A stretch of 64,000 nucleotides of DNA from Clostridium novyi NT. GTDB taxonomy: Bacteria; Bacillota; Clostridia; Clostridiales; Clostridiaceae. The notes under the pieces are model-generated. The model made no database searches, had not been told where the DNA came from, and saw only the letters and a list, made by a program, of their open reading frames with translations. Positions 44,328 through 53,897 of this stretch are shown in pieces. Position numbers and translations under genes: made by a program. The stretch lies in NCBI RefSeq assembly GCF_000014125.1, contig NC_008593.1:2294001-2358000 (forward strand), written 5' to 3'. Position 1 is the stretch's first letter; each line of letters starts with the position of its first letter.

Positions 44328-46172
44328 TTACTTTCCTATTGTATCTTTAATTCCTCTAGCAATAGCCTCTGCATATCTTTGTTGATATTTTGGATTGTTT
44401 AATATTTGTTCTCTATTAGAATTACTTATAAATTCTAATTCTACAAGTACTGCCTGCATTTTTGTATGCCTAACTACATAGAAACCACAAGGTTTAATTC
44501 CTCTATTTTTATATCCAAACTCATTTACAAGTTCATTTTGAATATTTTTAGCTAAAATGTTTCCTCGTTTTGAATCTCTATCATAGTATGTTTCTATTCC
44601 AGTGGCAGCCGATGTATCTGCACTATTACAGTGTATAGAAACAAAATAATCTGCATTTGCATTGTTGGCTATATCACAACGCATTTGAAGTTCAGCATTT
44701 TTATTACTTGGCCAAGGGCATTTGTCACTAGTTCTAGTATAAACAACATCTATACCACTATTTTTTAATACTTGCCCAAGTTTTAATGAAACAGCTAATG
44801 TTACATTCTTTTCAAGTACGCCATTATGACCTACCGCTCCAGAATCATATCCGCCATGACCTGGGTCTATAGCAACTTTGATTCTTTTAGATGGTGTAGA
44901 TGGTGTAGATGGCTTTGGCTTTTCAACAGGTACAGGTGGCTTTGGTGTAACAATCGGTTTAGATGGCGAAACATCATCACTTGGTTTTAAACTTGTACCT
45001 GACATATTAGCTAATACATTGTCTGCTATAGATTTAGCAATTTTATTTTGATAACTATCATCTTTAAGAAGTTTTTCTTCTCGTGCATTTGTTATAAATC
45101 CAGGATAAACAACTATCCCAGGCATTTTTATTCCTTTAAGAATTCCAAAATTTCTCTCTTTAACTCCTCTATCCCTTGCTCCAGTTGCTTGCACTAAAGT
45201 ATTTTGTACTTCACTTGCAAGCTTTAATCCCATCGCATTTCCTTCACAATAGTAAGTTTCTGCTCCATTAACTGATGCATTATATGAGTTTGAATTTATA
45301 CTTACAAATAAATTTGCATTTGAATCATTAGCTATCTTAATTCTTCTATTATCATCTTCTTTATCTCCCCAAGAAACATTATCATTACTTCTTGTGTATA
45401 TAACATCTATCCCTTTATTTTTAAGCATACTTCCTAACTTCAATGCTATAGCTAAATTGACATCCTTTTCATTTACCCCTGTAGGTCCAACTGAAGCTGA
45501 TAAATTACCTCCACATGCAGGGTCTATAACTACTTTAAAATCCTTTTGTGGTTCCGTTATCTCTTTAGGGTTTATTATCAACTTTAAAACTATAATTCTT
45601 GAATATCCATCAACTTTTCCTTCAATTGAAAAAGTTCCTGCATTTGATGTGTCTATAGATGTTTTGTTCCATTTAACAGGTACATTTTTTATACTCCCAT
45701 CACTCATTACTGCTTCTACAGTTTTAGGTAAATTATAATTAGCTCTTTGTCCTGTAACTTCAGTTATATCATTAATTGTTTTTATATGTACTGTTTCAGT
45801 TGAAAACTGTAATTTTACAGGAGTCTTTATTCTTTTTCCATCAGTAGATTTGACACTATCCTTTATAGATAAAGTATAGTTTGTATTAGGCTTGTACTCG
45901 TTTTTAGGAAATACTGTAACTTGCCTGCTATTGTTATAAAACACATCAATAGCTATATTATTATTGTTTTCATCTTGCAATACTATGCTACTATTGTTTA
46001 TTGTATTCCTGTCCACATCTTTATTAAACTTAATAACCCAATGCTTATTAAGTACTATATTAGACTTTTGTCCCATATTTTTATAAGTACTTGCTAAAAC
46101 ATTATTGTAAGTTCCTAAAGTAATAAACATAATCCCCAAAAACATAAACAACATTTTTTTAATATACCTCAA
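44328..46172 (-). CDS. Secreted N-acetylmuramoyl-L-alanine amidase with one degenerate and one intact amidase domain
   Basis: 614 residues: signal peptide (1-28), an Ig-like domain (about 35-126), a bacterial Ig-like domain (about 130-201), amidase_3 domain A (212-392), a Pro-rich linker (398-428) and amidase_3 domain B (430-614). Domain B has the zinc and catalytic residues His439, Glu454, His514 and Glu578. Domain A has Cys220, Asn293 and Tyr356 at the first His, second His and catalytic Glu positions (only Glu235 is kept), so it cannot bind zinc and may serve as a wall-binding module. It would cut peptidoglycan stem peptides from muramic acid. Confidence 0.9.
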   Translation of the reverse strand: MRYIKKMLFMFLGIMFITLGTYNNVLASTYKNMGQKSNIVLNKHWVIKFNKDVDRNTINNSSIVLQDENNNNIAIDVFYNNSRQVTVFPKNEYKPNTNYTLSIKDSVKSTDGKRIKTPVKLQFSTETVHIKTINDITEVTGQRANYNLPKTVEAVMSDGSIKNVPVKWNKTSIDTSNAGTFSIEGKVDGYSRIIVLKLIINPKEITEPQKDFKVVIDPACGGNLSASVGPTGVNEKDVNLAIALKLGSMLKNKGIDVIYTRSNDNVSWGDKEDDNRRIKIANDSNANLFVSINSNSYNASVNGAETYYCEGNAMGLKLASEVQNTLVQATGARDRGVKERNFGILKGIKMPGIVVYPGFITNAREEKLLKDDSYQNKIAKSIADNVLANMSGTSLKPSDDVSPSKPIVTPKPPVPVEKPKPSTPSTPSKRIKVAIDPGHGGYDSGAVGHNGVLEKNVTLAVSLKLGQVLKNSGIDVVYTRTSDKCPWPSNKNAELQMRCDIANNANADYFVSIHCNSADTSAATGIETYYDRDSKRGNILAKNIQNELVNEFGYKNRGIKPCGFYVVRHTKMQAVLVELEFISNSNREQILNNPKYQQRYAEAIARGIKDTIGK

Positions 46173-46318
46173 AATATCACCTCACTATATTTATTGTATT
46201 AATATTTATATTTTATTTTAACCTAGCAAATAATGCAATAGTTGCTAAGTTTTATTTAATTGTAAAGTATTATGTTATGATATAATATTTTATAATCAAA
46301 GAAAGGGAGGTCTTTTTT

Positions 46319-46960
46319 ATGGAATTAACTTGGTTTGGTCACTCATCCTTTTTAATTAAAGATTCTAATGGAACAAAAATTTTAACAGATCCCTTTGATA
46401 GATCTGTTGGGTATAAAACTTATACAGATACTGCTGATATAGTTACAATAAGTCACCATCATTACGATCATGACTACATTGAAGAAATAAAGGGTAATGC
46501 AAACATAATAGATAGCTGTGGAACATTTGAAAAACATGGCGTATCAATAAAAGGCATTCCTTCTTATCATGATGAAGTCAAAGGTGCTAAACGTGGTAAC
46601 AATACAATATTCGTAATTGAAGCTGATAACCTTAGAGTTTGTCATTTAGGCGACTTAGGTCACATCTTATCAAAGGAAACCTTAGATGAAATAGGCAATA
46701 TTGACGTTTTATTGATTCCTGTAGGTGGTATATACACTATAGATGGTAATACTGCATCTTTAGTTGCTAAATCAATAAATCCTCACCTAATAATACCTAT
46801 GCATTATAAGACAACTTATCTATCTTTTGAATTAGATTCTGTTGATAATTTTACTAATAATATGATTAATGTTGATAATTTACTATCATCTAATATAAAG
46901 ATATCCTCTCCATTAGATGGTAAATGTAAAGTTAAAATTTTAAAACCTATAGACCAGTAA
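46319..46960 (+). CDS. MBL-fold metal-dependent hydrolase, UlaG-like
   Basis: 213 residues. Metal ligands lie in the HHHYDHD motif, GIPSYHDE, CHLGDLGH and PMHYKT, the pattern of the UPF0173/UlaG-like group. Substrate unknown; relatives act on lactones or phosphodiesters. The GGGAGGT ribosome site precedes the ATG; an extended -10 (TGATATAAT) lies about 40 bp upstream. It ends in a bidirectional terminator. Confidence 0.88.
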   Translation: MELTWFGHSSFLIKDSNGTKILTDPFDRSVGYKTYTDTADIVTISHHHYDHDYIEEIKGNANIIDSCGTFEKHGVSIKGIPSYHDEVKGAKRGNNTIFVIEADNLRVCHLGDLGHILSKETLDEIGNIDVLLIPVGGIYTIDGNTASLVAKSINPHLIIPMHYKTTYLSFELDSVDNFTNNMINVDNLLSSNIKISSPLDGKCKVKILKPIDQ

Positions 46961-47000
46961 TAATAAAAAGAAGCATTTTTTAATGCTTCTTTTTATTATT
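46959..47000. terminator. Bidirectional terminator
   Basis: A perfect 19-bp hairpin rich in A on the left arm and T on the right (AATAATAAAAAGAAGCATT, 4-nt loop) between convergent genes; it can terminate both ways. Confidence 0.9.
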
Positions 47001-47001
47001 A

Positions 47002-47667
47002 CTATAGTTTTATTTCAATTCTTTCAAGTTTTACTAAAACATTAATATCTTTTGCAGTTACAGTTTCAGTTCTTAGACTGTTTCCATTGCTAATAAGTAA
47101 TAATTTATTACTGTCTAATCTTTTTATTTGTCTTATATGTCTTTCATCATTGTATTCAACAAGACAAAGAGAATTATTTATAATCTCATGAGTTATATAC
47201 CCAAAGGCAATATCTCCTTTAGCTATTCTAGAGCCAATCATATCATCGTCTTCTACTTTTAAGTATAAAACTTTATCTTTAGCGTGTCCCTCAACCTTAT
47301 TATTGATAATAGGTAATTTTCTCATTTCAATTATTCTTGCCATATCATATCCGTAAACAGGCACTGGTTTTAAAACTGAACCTAGTGCATCATCCCACAC
47401 ATCATTTACTCTTTCTAATTTAGTGTTTTTCTTTGTTTGCACCTTTTCTTCTTCGTAAACTTCAGCTTCAAAAGACATAGTTACATCATTTAAATCTTTT
47501 CCAAGAACCTTTGAAATTTTCTCCATTACGCTTTCATTTATAACTTTCTTTCCACTTTCAACTTCTTTTATAAATTTTTCAGCTACTCCAATTTTTTTAG
47601 CAAGTTGTTTTTCTGTCATATTTGCTTTTAATCTAGCGTCTCTTATTTTACTTCCAACCCTACTCAT
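47002..47667 (-). CDS. XRE/LexA-fold regulator lacking the catalytic serine
   Basis: 221 residues. An XRE helix-turn-helix (about 7-58: IRDARLKANMTEKQLAKKIGV) and a linker precede a C-terminal S24-like domain (about 100-221). At the position of the nucleophile in LexA-type proteases (GDSM) the sequence is DDDM, with Asp142 for Ser; the general-base Lys (IKRL, Lys182) is present. Self-cleavage is therefore unlikely, and the domain may only dimerise or bind a ligand. Targets unknown. The clostridial chromosome carries similar orphan regulators. Confidence 0.78.
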   Translation of the reverse strand: MSRVGSKIRDARLKANMTEKQLAKKIGVAEKFIKEVESGKKVINESVMEKISKVLGKDLNDVTMSFEAEVYEEEKVQTKKNTKLERVNDVWDDALGSVLKPVPVYGYDMARIIEMRKLPIINNKVEGHAKDKVLYLKVEDDDMIGSRIAKGDIAFGYITHEIINNSLCLVEYNDERHIRQIKRLDSNKLLLISNGNSLRTETVTAKDINVLVKLERIEIKL

Positions 47668-47764
47668 GTTTATTCCTCCAAATTAGCATCATTTGAAAAT
47701 ATAGTATTTACTTTATTCTAATACAAATTATATACTTTTTCCATTTAATAATAAAACATTATAA

Positions 47765-47802
47765 AATATAGACCTTGAATCTTTAAATTCAAGGTCTATA
47801 TT
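47765..47802. terminator. Terminator after the DUF3783 gene
   Basis: Perfect 16-bp stem AATATAGACCTTGAAT with its complement and a 6-nt loop, followed by T-rich DNA on both strands. Confidence 0.85.
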
Positions 47803-47847
47803 TTAATTTATCATATCTTAACTTATTATATTTCAATTTATTATGTT

Positions 47848-48228
47848 TTACTTTGAGTTATTTTTGAACCATTCTCTCTCTTCAATTAAATGTTCTAAAA
47901 GCTCCTTAAAACTCCACTTAACAGAAGTTTCTGTTACCATGGCAAAAATAACATCCATACTTATATTTTCTTTAATTGTACTAATAGCTTTAGTTACTTC
48001 TTTGTCTTTACAACTATTGAATAAAACTACTTTTTCTTCTGGCAACTCACCATAATATTTACTATTATCTACATCACATAATATACACTCTAATGAATTT
48101 GTAGCCATACTTTTATCTATACATTTAAAACTAGGTATTTTATTTTCTATTACCAACTTCTTTAGTATACTTTTCTCTTCTTCGTTAAATCCATATACAA
48201 GTAAAACCTTTCTATTTAGTCCAATCAT
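47848..48228 (-). CDS. DUF3783 domain protein
   Basis: 126 residues. N-terminal VLLVYGFNEEEKSILKKLV and C-terminal MDVIFAMVTETSVKWSFKELLEHLIEERE match DUF3783, a clostridial family of unknown function. No catalytic motif or membrane segment is visible. It lies 22 bp after the cyclophilin gene on the same strand, so the two may share a transcript. Confidence 0.83.
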   Translation of the reverse strand: MIGLNRKVLLVYGFNEEEKSILKKLVIENKIPSFKCIDKSMATNSLECILCDVDNSKYYGELPEEKVVLFNSCKDKEVTKAISTIKENISMDVIFAMVTETSVKWSFKELLEHLIEEREWFKNNSK

Positions 48229-48250
48229 AATATTCTCCTTAATTTAACTA

Positions 48251-48766
48251 TTAAACTTCTTCTGGTTCTTTATAATCTACTCCAAAAGTTTCAACAGTAA
48301 CCTTTTCCATGATTTGATCTTCATAAGGTCTATCACTATAATCAGTTTTTGAATTAACTATCTTATCAGCAACTTCCATACCTTCTGTTACTTTACCGAA
48401 TGATGCATATTGACCATCTAAATGTGGTGCATCTGCAACCATTATAAAGAATTGGCTTCCTGCTGAGTTAGGGTTCATAGCTCTAGCCATTGATAAAACA
48501 CCTCTTGTGTGTTTTAAATCATTTTTAAATCCATTAGCTGTAAATTCACCTTTAATTGAATATCCTGGACCACCCATTCCAGTTCCATCTGGGTCTCCCC
48601 CTTGAATCATAAATCCAGGAATTACTCTATGAAATATAACTCCATCATAAAATCCTTTATTTATAAGACTAATAAAATTATTCACTGTATTTGGTGCTAC
48701 TTCTGGGTAAAGTTCTGCCTTTATTATATCTCCGTTTTCCATTTTAATAGTAACTATTGGGTTCAT
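48251..48766 (-). CDS. Peptidyl-prolyl cis-trans isomerase, cyclophilin type
   Basis: 171 residues, no signal peptide, so cytosolic. Cyclophilin core FHRVIPGFMIQGGDPDGTGMGGPGY with the catalytic Arg, then GVLSMARAMNPNSAGSQFFIMVADAPHLDGQYASFGKV. It speeds proline isomerisation during folding. The ATG is at 48766, after an AGGAGAAAAT site. Confidence 0.94.
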   Translation of the reverse strand: MNPIVTIKMENGDIIKAELYPEVAPNTVNNFISLINKGFYDGVIFHRVIPGFMIQGGDPDGTGMGGPGYSIKGEFTANGFKNDLKHTRGVLSMARAMNPNSAGSQFFIMVADAPHLDGQYASFGKVTEGMEVADKIVNSKTDYSDRPYEDQIMEKVTVETFGVDYKEPEEV

Positions 48767-48873
48767 ATATTATTTTCTCCTCTCTATCTCGTTACTGTCA
48801 TAATTTAATATTTATTACTTATGCTACACTAAATTATAGCATAATATACTATTTTATAACTAAATAAATTTTC

Positions 48874-49653
48874 TTATATTATCCCTAATAACTTTTTAGA
48901 AATTTTTATAATTTCCTCATTATTATCTAAGGAATTAAATATTTTTACCGTTCCCTTTTTATCTTGTAAATTTAAAGATTTATTTTTTATTAATTTTCTC
49001 TTTAATTGAATTGATGTTCCTAAGCTTCCATCTATAATTACAACATCTTCTCCTAATATTTTAGATAATTCTTCTTTTATAAAAGGATAATGAGTACAAC
49101 CTAGTACCACTGATGATATCTCTTTTTTATCTATTATAGATAGCTTTTTTTGTAAATAATTATTAAGTTCCTGTCCTTTAACTATGCCTTTTTCAACATA
49201 CTCAACTAGGCCTGGGCAAGGAAGAGATACCATTTCTGATCTACCTTTATATTTCGCCATAAGGTCATTAAATTTCTTTTCAGCTAAAGTCATAGGAGTT
49301 GCCATTACAACAATCTTTCCTTTTTTATTCAACTCTACTGCTGGTTTTAATGCCGGTTCTATTCCTATTATAGGTATATCTTTGTATGAATTTCTTAAGT
49401 CTTCAATAGCTGCACTAGTTGCAGTATTACAAGCAATAACAACCGCTTTAACATTATGTCCCAACAAAAATTCAACTGCATTAAAGGTTAACTTCTTTAC
49501 CTCATCTACAGTTTTAGTACCATATGGAGCATTTTTCGAATCTCCAAAATATATAAAATCTTCATTAGGCAACACTTTAATTGCTTCTCTTAAAACACTT
49601 AATCCACCGACACCTGAATCAAAAAAACCTATGGGCATTTTTGTAATATCCAT
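48874..49653 (-). CDS. murI: Glutamate racemase
   Basis: 259 residues. FFDSGVGGLSVL at the N-terminus, the two catalytic cysteines in VVIACNTATSAA and VLGCTHYPF, and TPMTLAEKKF. It makes D-glutamate for peptidoglycan. The start is the ATG at 49653, 10 nt after GGAAGG; an ATG at 49671 has a poorer ribosome site. Alone on its strand. Confidence 0.93.
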   Translation of the reverse strand: MDITKMPIGFFDSGVGGLSVLREAIKVLPNEDFIYFGDSKNAPYGTKTVDEVKKLTFNAVEFLLGHNVKAVVIACNTATSAAIEDLRNSYKDIPIIGIEPALKPAVELNKKGKIVVMATPMTLAEKKFNDLMAKYKGRSEMVSLPCPGLVEYVEKGIVKGQELNNYLQKKLSIIDKKEISSVVLGCTHYPFIKEELSKILGEDVVIIDGSLGTSIQLKRKLIKNKSLNLQDKKGTVKIFNSLDNNEEIIKISKKLLGII

Positions 49654-49883
49654 GTTTCTCAGCCCTTCCATCTATTATTCCAATAATAAGTATAATTTTC
49701 ATCTTTTTTAATCACCGTATTTTACAAGTAAAATTATACTCCATACATGTATTTATTTCTACAACAAGAAATGTATTATTAAATATACTTTAATTATAAA
49801 TTATATTTTTCTATTTTCAATTTTAATTTGAATATTATAAAGTAAATTTCCATTTAACTTATGATAAACTCATTTTAAAACAA

Positions 49884-49912
49884 TTGACAATTTATTAATT
49901 TTATAATAGAAT
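49884..49912 (+). promoter_or_regulatory. Promoter of the glutamine synthetase gene
   Basis: TTGACA (49884-49889), 17 bp, TAGAAT (49907-49912). The rest of the 350-bp gap 49654-50003 is very AT-rich; I see no further gene, riboswitch or stable hairpin in it. Confidence 0.65.
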
Positions 49913-50003
49913 TTTTTATAATTTATAAAAAATAACGGCATTTTATAATAATTAAAAAATATTTCACATATATAATACATTTATATTGAATAGGAGGAAA
50001 ATA

Positions 50004-51902
50004 ATGTTTAACGATTTGATTTACACTATTTCAAAAGATAACCATTCCGAGAAATTCTTAAAAGAATTATTAAATAATCATCCAGAAATAAAATTTGTAT
50101 CTCTTGTAGGTATTGATTTATCGGGAAATGATACCGATGCAAAGATTCCTATGAGAATATTTTTAGACGATATAGACGGTTTTTTAAAAGGTGCTATTCA
50201 AACTGACGGTTCTTCCGTAGCATTTCCTGGAATTGCAACATTAAACAACGCTAAAGTAGATATGCTTGCTGATACTGATGTCAATTGGTTTGTTGATTAC
50301 AACTTTGAAAATATAGATGAAAAAACTAATAAACCAGTAGGTACTCTTAGAATTCCTTGTTTCTTAATTCATGATGGAAAAGCTATCGACTCTAGACACA
50401 TTTTAAAATCTTCTATTTATAATATAGAAAAAAATCTTTTTAACTTTTATAAAAAATACCCTGAATTGTTAAGTGTTTATGGAATAACTTTTGATGATAT
50501 TGATGACATTGTTGCAACGGCAGCAACTGAACTTGAATTTTGGGTTAAAACTCCTGAGGAAAAAGCTCAAATCGAACAACTTTCAACTTCAGAAGTTTTA
50601 CAAGAACAATATTGGAATAGAACTAAAGGAGCTGTTAGAACTGCTCTTGAGCACACTTTGGAACTTATGGACAAATACGGATTTGAAGCTGAAATGGGGC
50701 ACAAAGAAGTTGGTGGTGTTAAAGCAACTTTAGGAGAAGGCGGAAAATTAACCCACATAATGGAACAATTAGAATTGGACTGGAAATATGCAGATGCTCT
50801 TCAAGCTGCGGACAACGAACTTCAAGTTAGAATTCTTGTAAAAGAAACTTTTAGACGTCACGGACTTGATGTAAACTTCCTCGCAAAGCCCGTTGAAGGT
50901 GTTGCAGGTAGCGGTGAACACACTCATTTAAGTATCGCTTTAAAATTGAAAAACGGAAAAAGAATAAACCTATTTGCACCTACAAATAAACATTTCTTAA
51001 GCATTTATGGATATGCTTCTTTAATGGGCGTTTTAAAAAATTATGAAGTTATAAATCCATTTATATCATCTAATAATGATGCTTTTAGAAGATTAAAACC
51101 TGGATTTGAAGCACCAATTTGTATTGTTACATCAATAGGTCATTCTGTAGATATCCCTTCTAGAAATAGAACAATATTAGTAGGTGTTATTCGTGATATT
51201 GAAAATCCACTATCTACAAGATTTGAACTTCGTTCTCCAAACCCTCATACAAACACTTATTTAGCACTTGCTAGTATGTTTATGGCTTGTAATGACGGAA
51301 TAACTTATGCAGTTACAAACAATAAAACCGAAGATGATCTTCTTAAAGAACTTTCAAAGAAAGCTGGAGAAAGTGCTGATTATCTTGAAAAAGATAGAGC
51401 TTACAGAAGTGAAGAAGATGTATTTGAAGATTATTCTGAAGAAGAAAGAAATAAGTTATTTGGAGTAGCTCCTGCTACAGTATATGAAAATTTAAATGCC
51501 TTTGAAAAATATCCTGAAAAAGTTGCTATTCTTAAAGAAGGTGGAGTATTTACAGACGAAATTTTAAATAGTTATAAATGCACTGTTGAAAAAAGATGGA
51601 TAACTGAAATTTTATATAGAATAATACCTAAACATTCTAATAACATAAGAAGTTATAAAATGCTTCATGATATAAATAAAGCTCATGACGTTGATGTTAC
51701 TAGATGGCAAAAGGTATCTGAACTAAGACAATATTTAATGAAAGATTCTTATTCAACAAAATCTTTATTTTCAAGAATCCGCCAAGCAATTGACAAAAGA
51801 GATCTTGAAGCTGTATCAAACCTTCAAATAGAAATGGATTCTAAAATGTTATTGCTAAGAAACTTATATATAGATTACACTAGAAATCTATTAGACATAT
51901 AG
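50004..51902 (+). CDS. Glutamine synthetase, long clostridial type
   Basis: 632 residues, longer than classical GSI (about 445). Recognisable parts are TDGSSVAFPG, ELEFWV (metal-binding Glu), the substrate loop AGSGEHTHLSIAL, and RNRTILVG with STRFELRSPNP. The C-terminal 170 residues extend beyond the usual fold (EILYRIIPKHSNNIRSY onward). It makes glutamine from glutamate and ammonia. Starting at ATG 50004 gives AGGAGG with a 6-nt spacer; an in-frame TTG at 49986 has none. No GlnR gene lies beside it. Confidence 0.9.
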   Translation: MFNDLIYTISKDNHSEKFLKELLNNHPEIKFVSLVGIDLSGNDTDAKIPMRIFLDDIDGFLKGAIQTDGSSVAFPGIATLNNAKVDMLADTDVNWFVDYNFENIDEKTNKPVGTLRIPCFLIHDGKAIDSRHILKSSIYNIEKNLFNFYKKYPELLSVYGITFDDIDDIVATAATELEFWVKTPEEKAQIEQLSTSEVLQEQYWNRTKGAVRTALEHTLELMDKYGFEAEMGHKEVGGVKATLGEGGKLTHIMEQLELDWKYADALQAADNELQVRILVKETFRRHGLDVNFLAKPVEGVAGSGEHTHLSIALKLKNGKRINLFAPTNKHFLSIYGYASLMGVLKNYEVINPFISSNNDAFRRLKPGFEAPICIVTSIGHSVDIPSRNRTILVGVIRDIENPLSTRFELRSPNPHTNTYLALASMFMACNDGITYAVTNNKTEDDLLKELSKKAGESADYLEKDRAYRSEEDVFEDYSEEERNKLFGVAPATVYENLNAFEKYPEKVAILKEGGVFTDEILNSYKCTVEKRWITEILYRIIPKHSNNIRSYKMLHDINKAHDVDVTRWQKVSELRQYLMKDSYSTKSLFSRIRQAIDKRDLEAVSNLQIEMDSKMLLLRNLYIDYTRNLLDI

Positions 51903-51908
51903 ATAATT

Positions 51909-51993
51909 AAAAGCATTCACAAGTTAAAAAGTATCTTGCACTTTTATAATGTATGTTAATTAAGATACTTTTTAACTTTATTGAATGCTTTTT
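51909..51993 (+). terminator. Terminator after the glutamine synthetase gene
   Basis: Long stem: AAGCATTCA...TGAATGCTT outside and AGTTAAAAAGTATCTT/AAGATACTTTTTAACT inside, then TTTTAT on the plus strand. Confidence 0.75.
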
Positions 51994-52024
51994 ATAAATA
52001 AAAAATAACATTAACTATAAAAAT

Positions 52025-52405
52025 TTATTTTTCTATAGCCATTACTTCTATTTCTATTGAAACATCCTTTGGTAATTTAGATACTTCTAAACAACATCTT
52101 GCAGGATAATCTCCCTCAAAATATGTTCCATAAACCTCATTTACATCATTGAAATCGTTTAAATCAGTTAGAAATATTGTAGTCTTTACAATGTTACTAA
52201 AATCCAAATTAACTTCACTTAAAATAGCTTTTATGTTATCGAGAGATTGTTTAGTTTGTTCTTTTATAGTTTTAGGAATGGAATTATCTTTAGGATTAAT
52301 AGGTATTTGTCCTGAAACAAATACAAATTCCCCAACTTTAATTCCTTGTGAATATGGTCCTAATGCCCCTGGTGCGTTACTAGTTGAAATTACTTCTTTT
52401 TTCAT
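52025..52405 (-). CDS. ridA: RidA-family imine/enamine deaminase
   Basis: 126 residues. GPYSQGIKVGEFVFVSGQIPINP at the N-terminus and PARCCLEVSKLPKDVSIEIEVMAI, with the catalytic Arg in YPARCC, match RidA. It hydrolyses reactive imines formed by PLP enzymes and works as a trimer. The ATG is preceded by GGGAGGTAG. Confidence 0.93.
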   Translation of the reverse strand: MKKEVISTSNAPGALGPYSQGIKVGEFVFVSGQIPINPKDNSIPKTIKEQTKQSLDNIKAILSEVNLDFSNIVKTTIFLTDLNDFNDVNEVYGTYFEGDYPARCCLEVSKLPKDVSIEIEVMAIEK

Positions 52406-52553
52406 AAATTCTACCTCCCAACCATATTTCTGATGCTTATATTTTTTTATTTTTATATTCCATTTTTAATTTACCATATTTTTACTATACATTCAACATT
52501 TATATGTTAATCATACTAAAATAATATAAATATATTTTTCATTATATTAATAA

Positions 52554-52577
52554 AGGATAGCATATATATGCTATCCT
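52554..52577 (-). terminator. Hairpin after the CBS-domain gene
   Basis: Perfect palindromic stem AGGATAGCATAT/ATATGCTATCCT followed by TTTATTAATAT on the minus strand. Confidence 0.6.
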
Positions 52578-52584
52578 ATTTCGT

Positions 52585-53001
52585 CTAAGACTCTTTTACC
52601 TTCAAGCTTTTATTATAATAATATTGTATAATCTCGCTTCTTTTAATTATCCCAATAAAGACATCATTATCATCAACTACAGGTACAAAGTTTTGATTTA
52701 CAGCAAGTGAAATTAAATCTTCAATATCAGAGCGTATATGTACCGGAGAATTTTTTACATTTCTAGGAACATCTTTTAGTGAAACCTTATTAGTATTCTT
52801 AAAATCTAACTCTGGAGTATTTTTTAGTTTCCAAAGCATATCCCCTTCTGTAATAGTACCAATATACTTACCCTCTTCATCAATAATAGGTATTGCTGTA
52901 TATCTATGATATTCCATTCTTTCCAATGCTTGTCTCATAGTTGAAGTTATTTTTTCATATACTACGTCTTTTTTTGGTGTAAGAAAAAACGCTACATTCA
53001 T
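52585..53001 (-). CDS. CBS-domain pair protein
   Basis: 138 residues made of two CBS motifs: MEYHRYTAIPIIDEEGKYIGTITEGDM (about 30-56) and VNQNFVPVVDDNDVFIGIIKRSEI (about 103-126). Such stand-alone pairs bind adenosine nucleotides and often regulate other proteins. The start residue is ATG at 53001. No partner is apparent from the neighbours. Confidence 0.88.
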   Translation of the reverse strand: MNVAFFLTPKKDVVYEKITSTMRQALERMEYHRYTAIPIIDEEGKYIGTITEGDMLWKLKNTPELDFKNTNKVSLKDVPRNVKNSPVHIRSDIEDLISLAVNQNFVPVVDDNDVFIGIIKRSEIIQYYYNKSLKVKES

Positions 53002-53179
53002 ACTTTATCATTCCTATCTTAAGTATTTAGATCTACTTTTATTATACACTATATTTCCAATATATATATATTAATATATTATAAATAATTTATTTTACTG
53101 TATTTTGGAATATATTGACACCAAACATATTATACTCTATTATTGAATTAAACCAAAAATCTTTAAGGGGGTTGGTTTT

Positions 53180-53524
53180 ATGGATATTAAAAATACTATA
53201 TCTAAAATAAAAAAAACTGCTATGGATACTGCAAGTACAGTAGCACAAACTGCAAAAGAAGGTTCAGCAACTGTTGCAAAGAAATCCAATGATATTTTAG
53301 AACTTTCTAAGCTTACGCTATCTGTTAATTCAGAAGAAAATAAGTTACTAGAAATGTATGCTAAAATAGGTGAAAAGATTTGTGACAAATATGAGCAAGA
53401 TGTTTATATTGATCCTGAACTTACTAAGGAATGTAATGAAGTTTTAAAAGTTAGAAATTCATTACGTGAAATAAAAGACAAAATAGAAGAATTAAAAACT
53501 AACACTTCAGATAAAAATAAATAA
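53180..53524 (+). CDS. Small helical protein of unknown function
   Basis: 114 residues, rich in Ala, Lys, Glu and Ser. The first half (KIKKTAMDTASTVAQTAKEG) is a predicted amphipathic helix; the second half has MYAKIGEKICDKYE and a coiled-coil-like tail (SLREIKDKIEELKT). No signal peptide. The N-terminal half resembles the leading part of clostridial zinc-ribbon proteins, but no Cys pair follows. The ribosome site GGGGGTTGG is 7-12 nt upstream. Confidence 0.65.
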   Translation: MDIKNTISKIKKTAMDTASTVAQTAKEGSATVAKKSNDILELSKLTLSVNSEENKLLEMYAKIGEKICDKYEQDVYIDPELTKECNEVLKVRNSLREIKDKIEELKTNTSDKNK

Positions 53525-53535
53525 TTAATATTTTT

Positions 53536-53584
53536 AATAGGTTAAGGTGACTTCAATATTTTATTGTTTGTCCCTTAACCTATT
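53536..53584 (+). terminator. Terminator after the small helical protein gene
   Basis: Stem AATAGGTTAAGG/CCTTAACCTATT with a long AT-rich loop. The plus side then reads GTATTT, a weak T-tract. The remainder of the gap to 53898 holds only the pyc promoter as far as I can see. Confidence 0.6.
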
Positions 53585-53778
53585 GTATTTATTAAGTTAT
53601 AAAAACATAAAAAATATAACATTATAAACATATAAGCATATTATAAAATATACATTTTTACAAGGTCTTATGTATATTTATTCATTTTTATTGTTTTAAC
53701 AACTGTGTTTCACTGTAAATGGAAAAAATTTTCACTAATGATTATGAAATTTGCAAGTGATTTTTTTGAAATATGCAA

Positions 53779-53807
53779 TTGAAATAATTATTTAACTCAT
53801 ATATAAT
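53779..53807 (+). promoter_or_regulatory. Promoter of the pyruvate carboxylase gene
   Basis: TTGAAA (53779-53784), 17 bp, TATAAT (53802-53807), giving a leader of about 85 nt to the pyc start codon. Confidence 0.75.
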
Positions 53808-53897
53808 TGTATTATTGTAAATTATGAATTTATCGCAAATCAAATATTGCAACATTACATATTTTTATTTATACACAAAAATAAAGGAGTGAAAAAT

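Noticed and set aside
49184..49711. Long open frame antisense to murI
   Set aside because: It covers the conserved catalytic part of murI on the other strand, with no ribosome site or family resemblance.
53847..53897. N-terminal extension of pyruvate carboxylase
   Set aside because: No ribosome site; the family begins at the KFKRVLVANRGE region reached from ATG 53898, which has AAGGAG.
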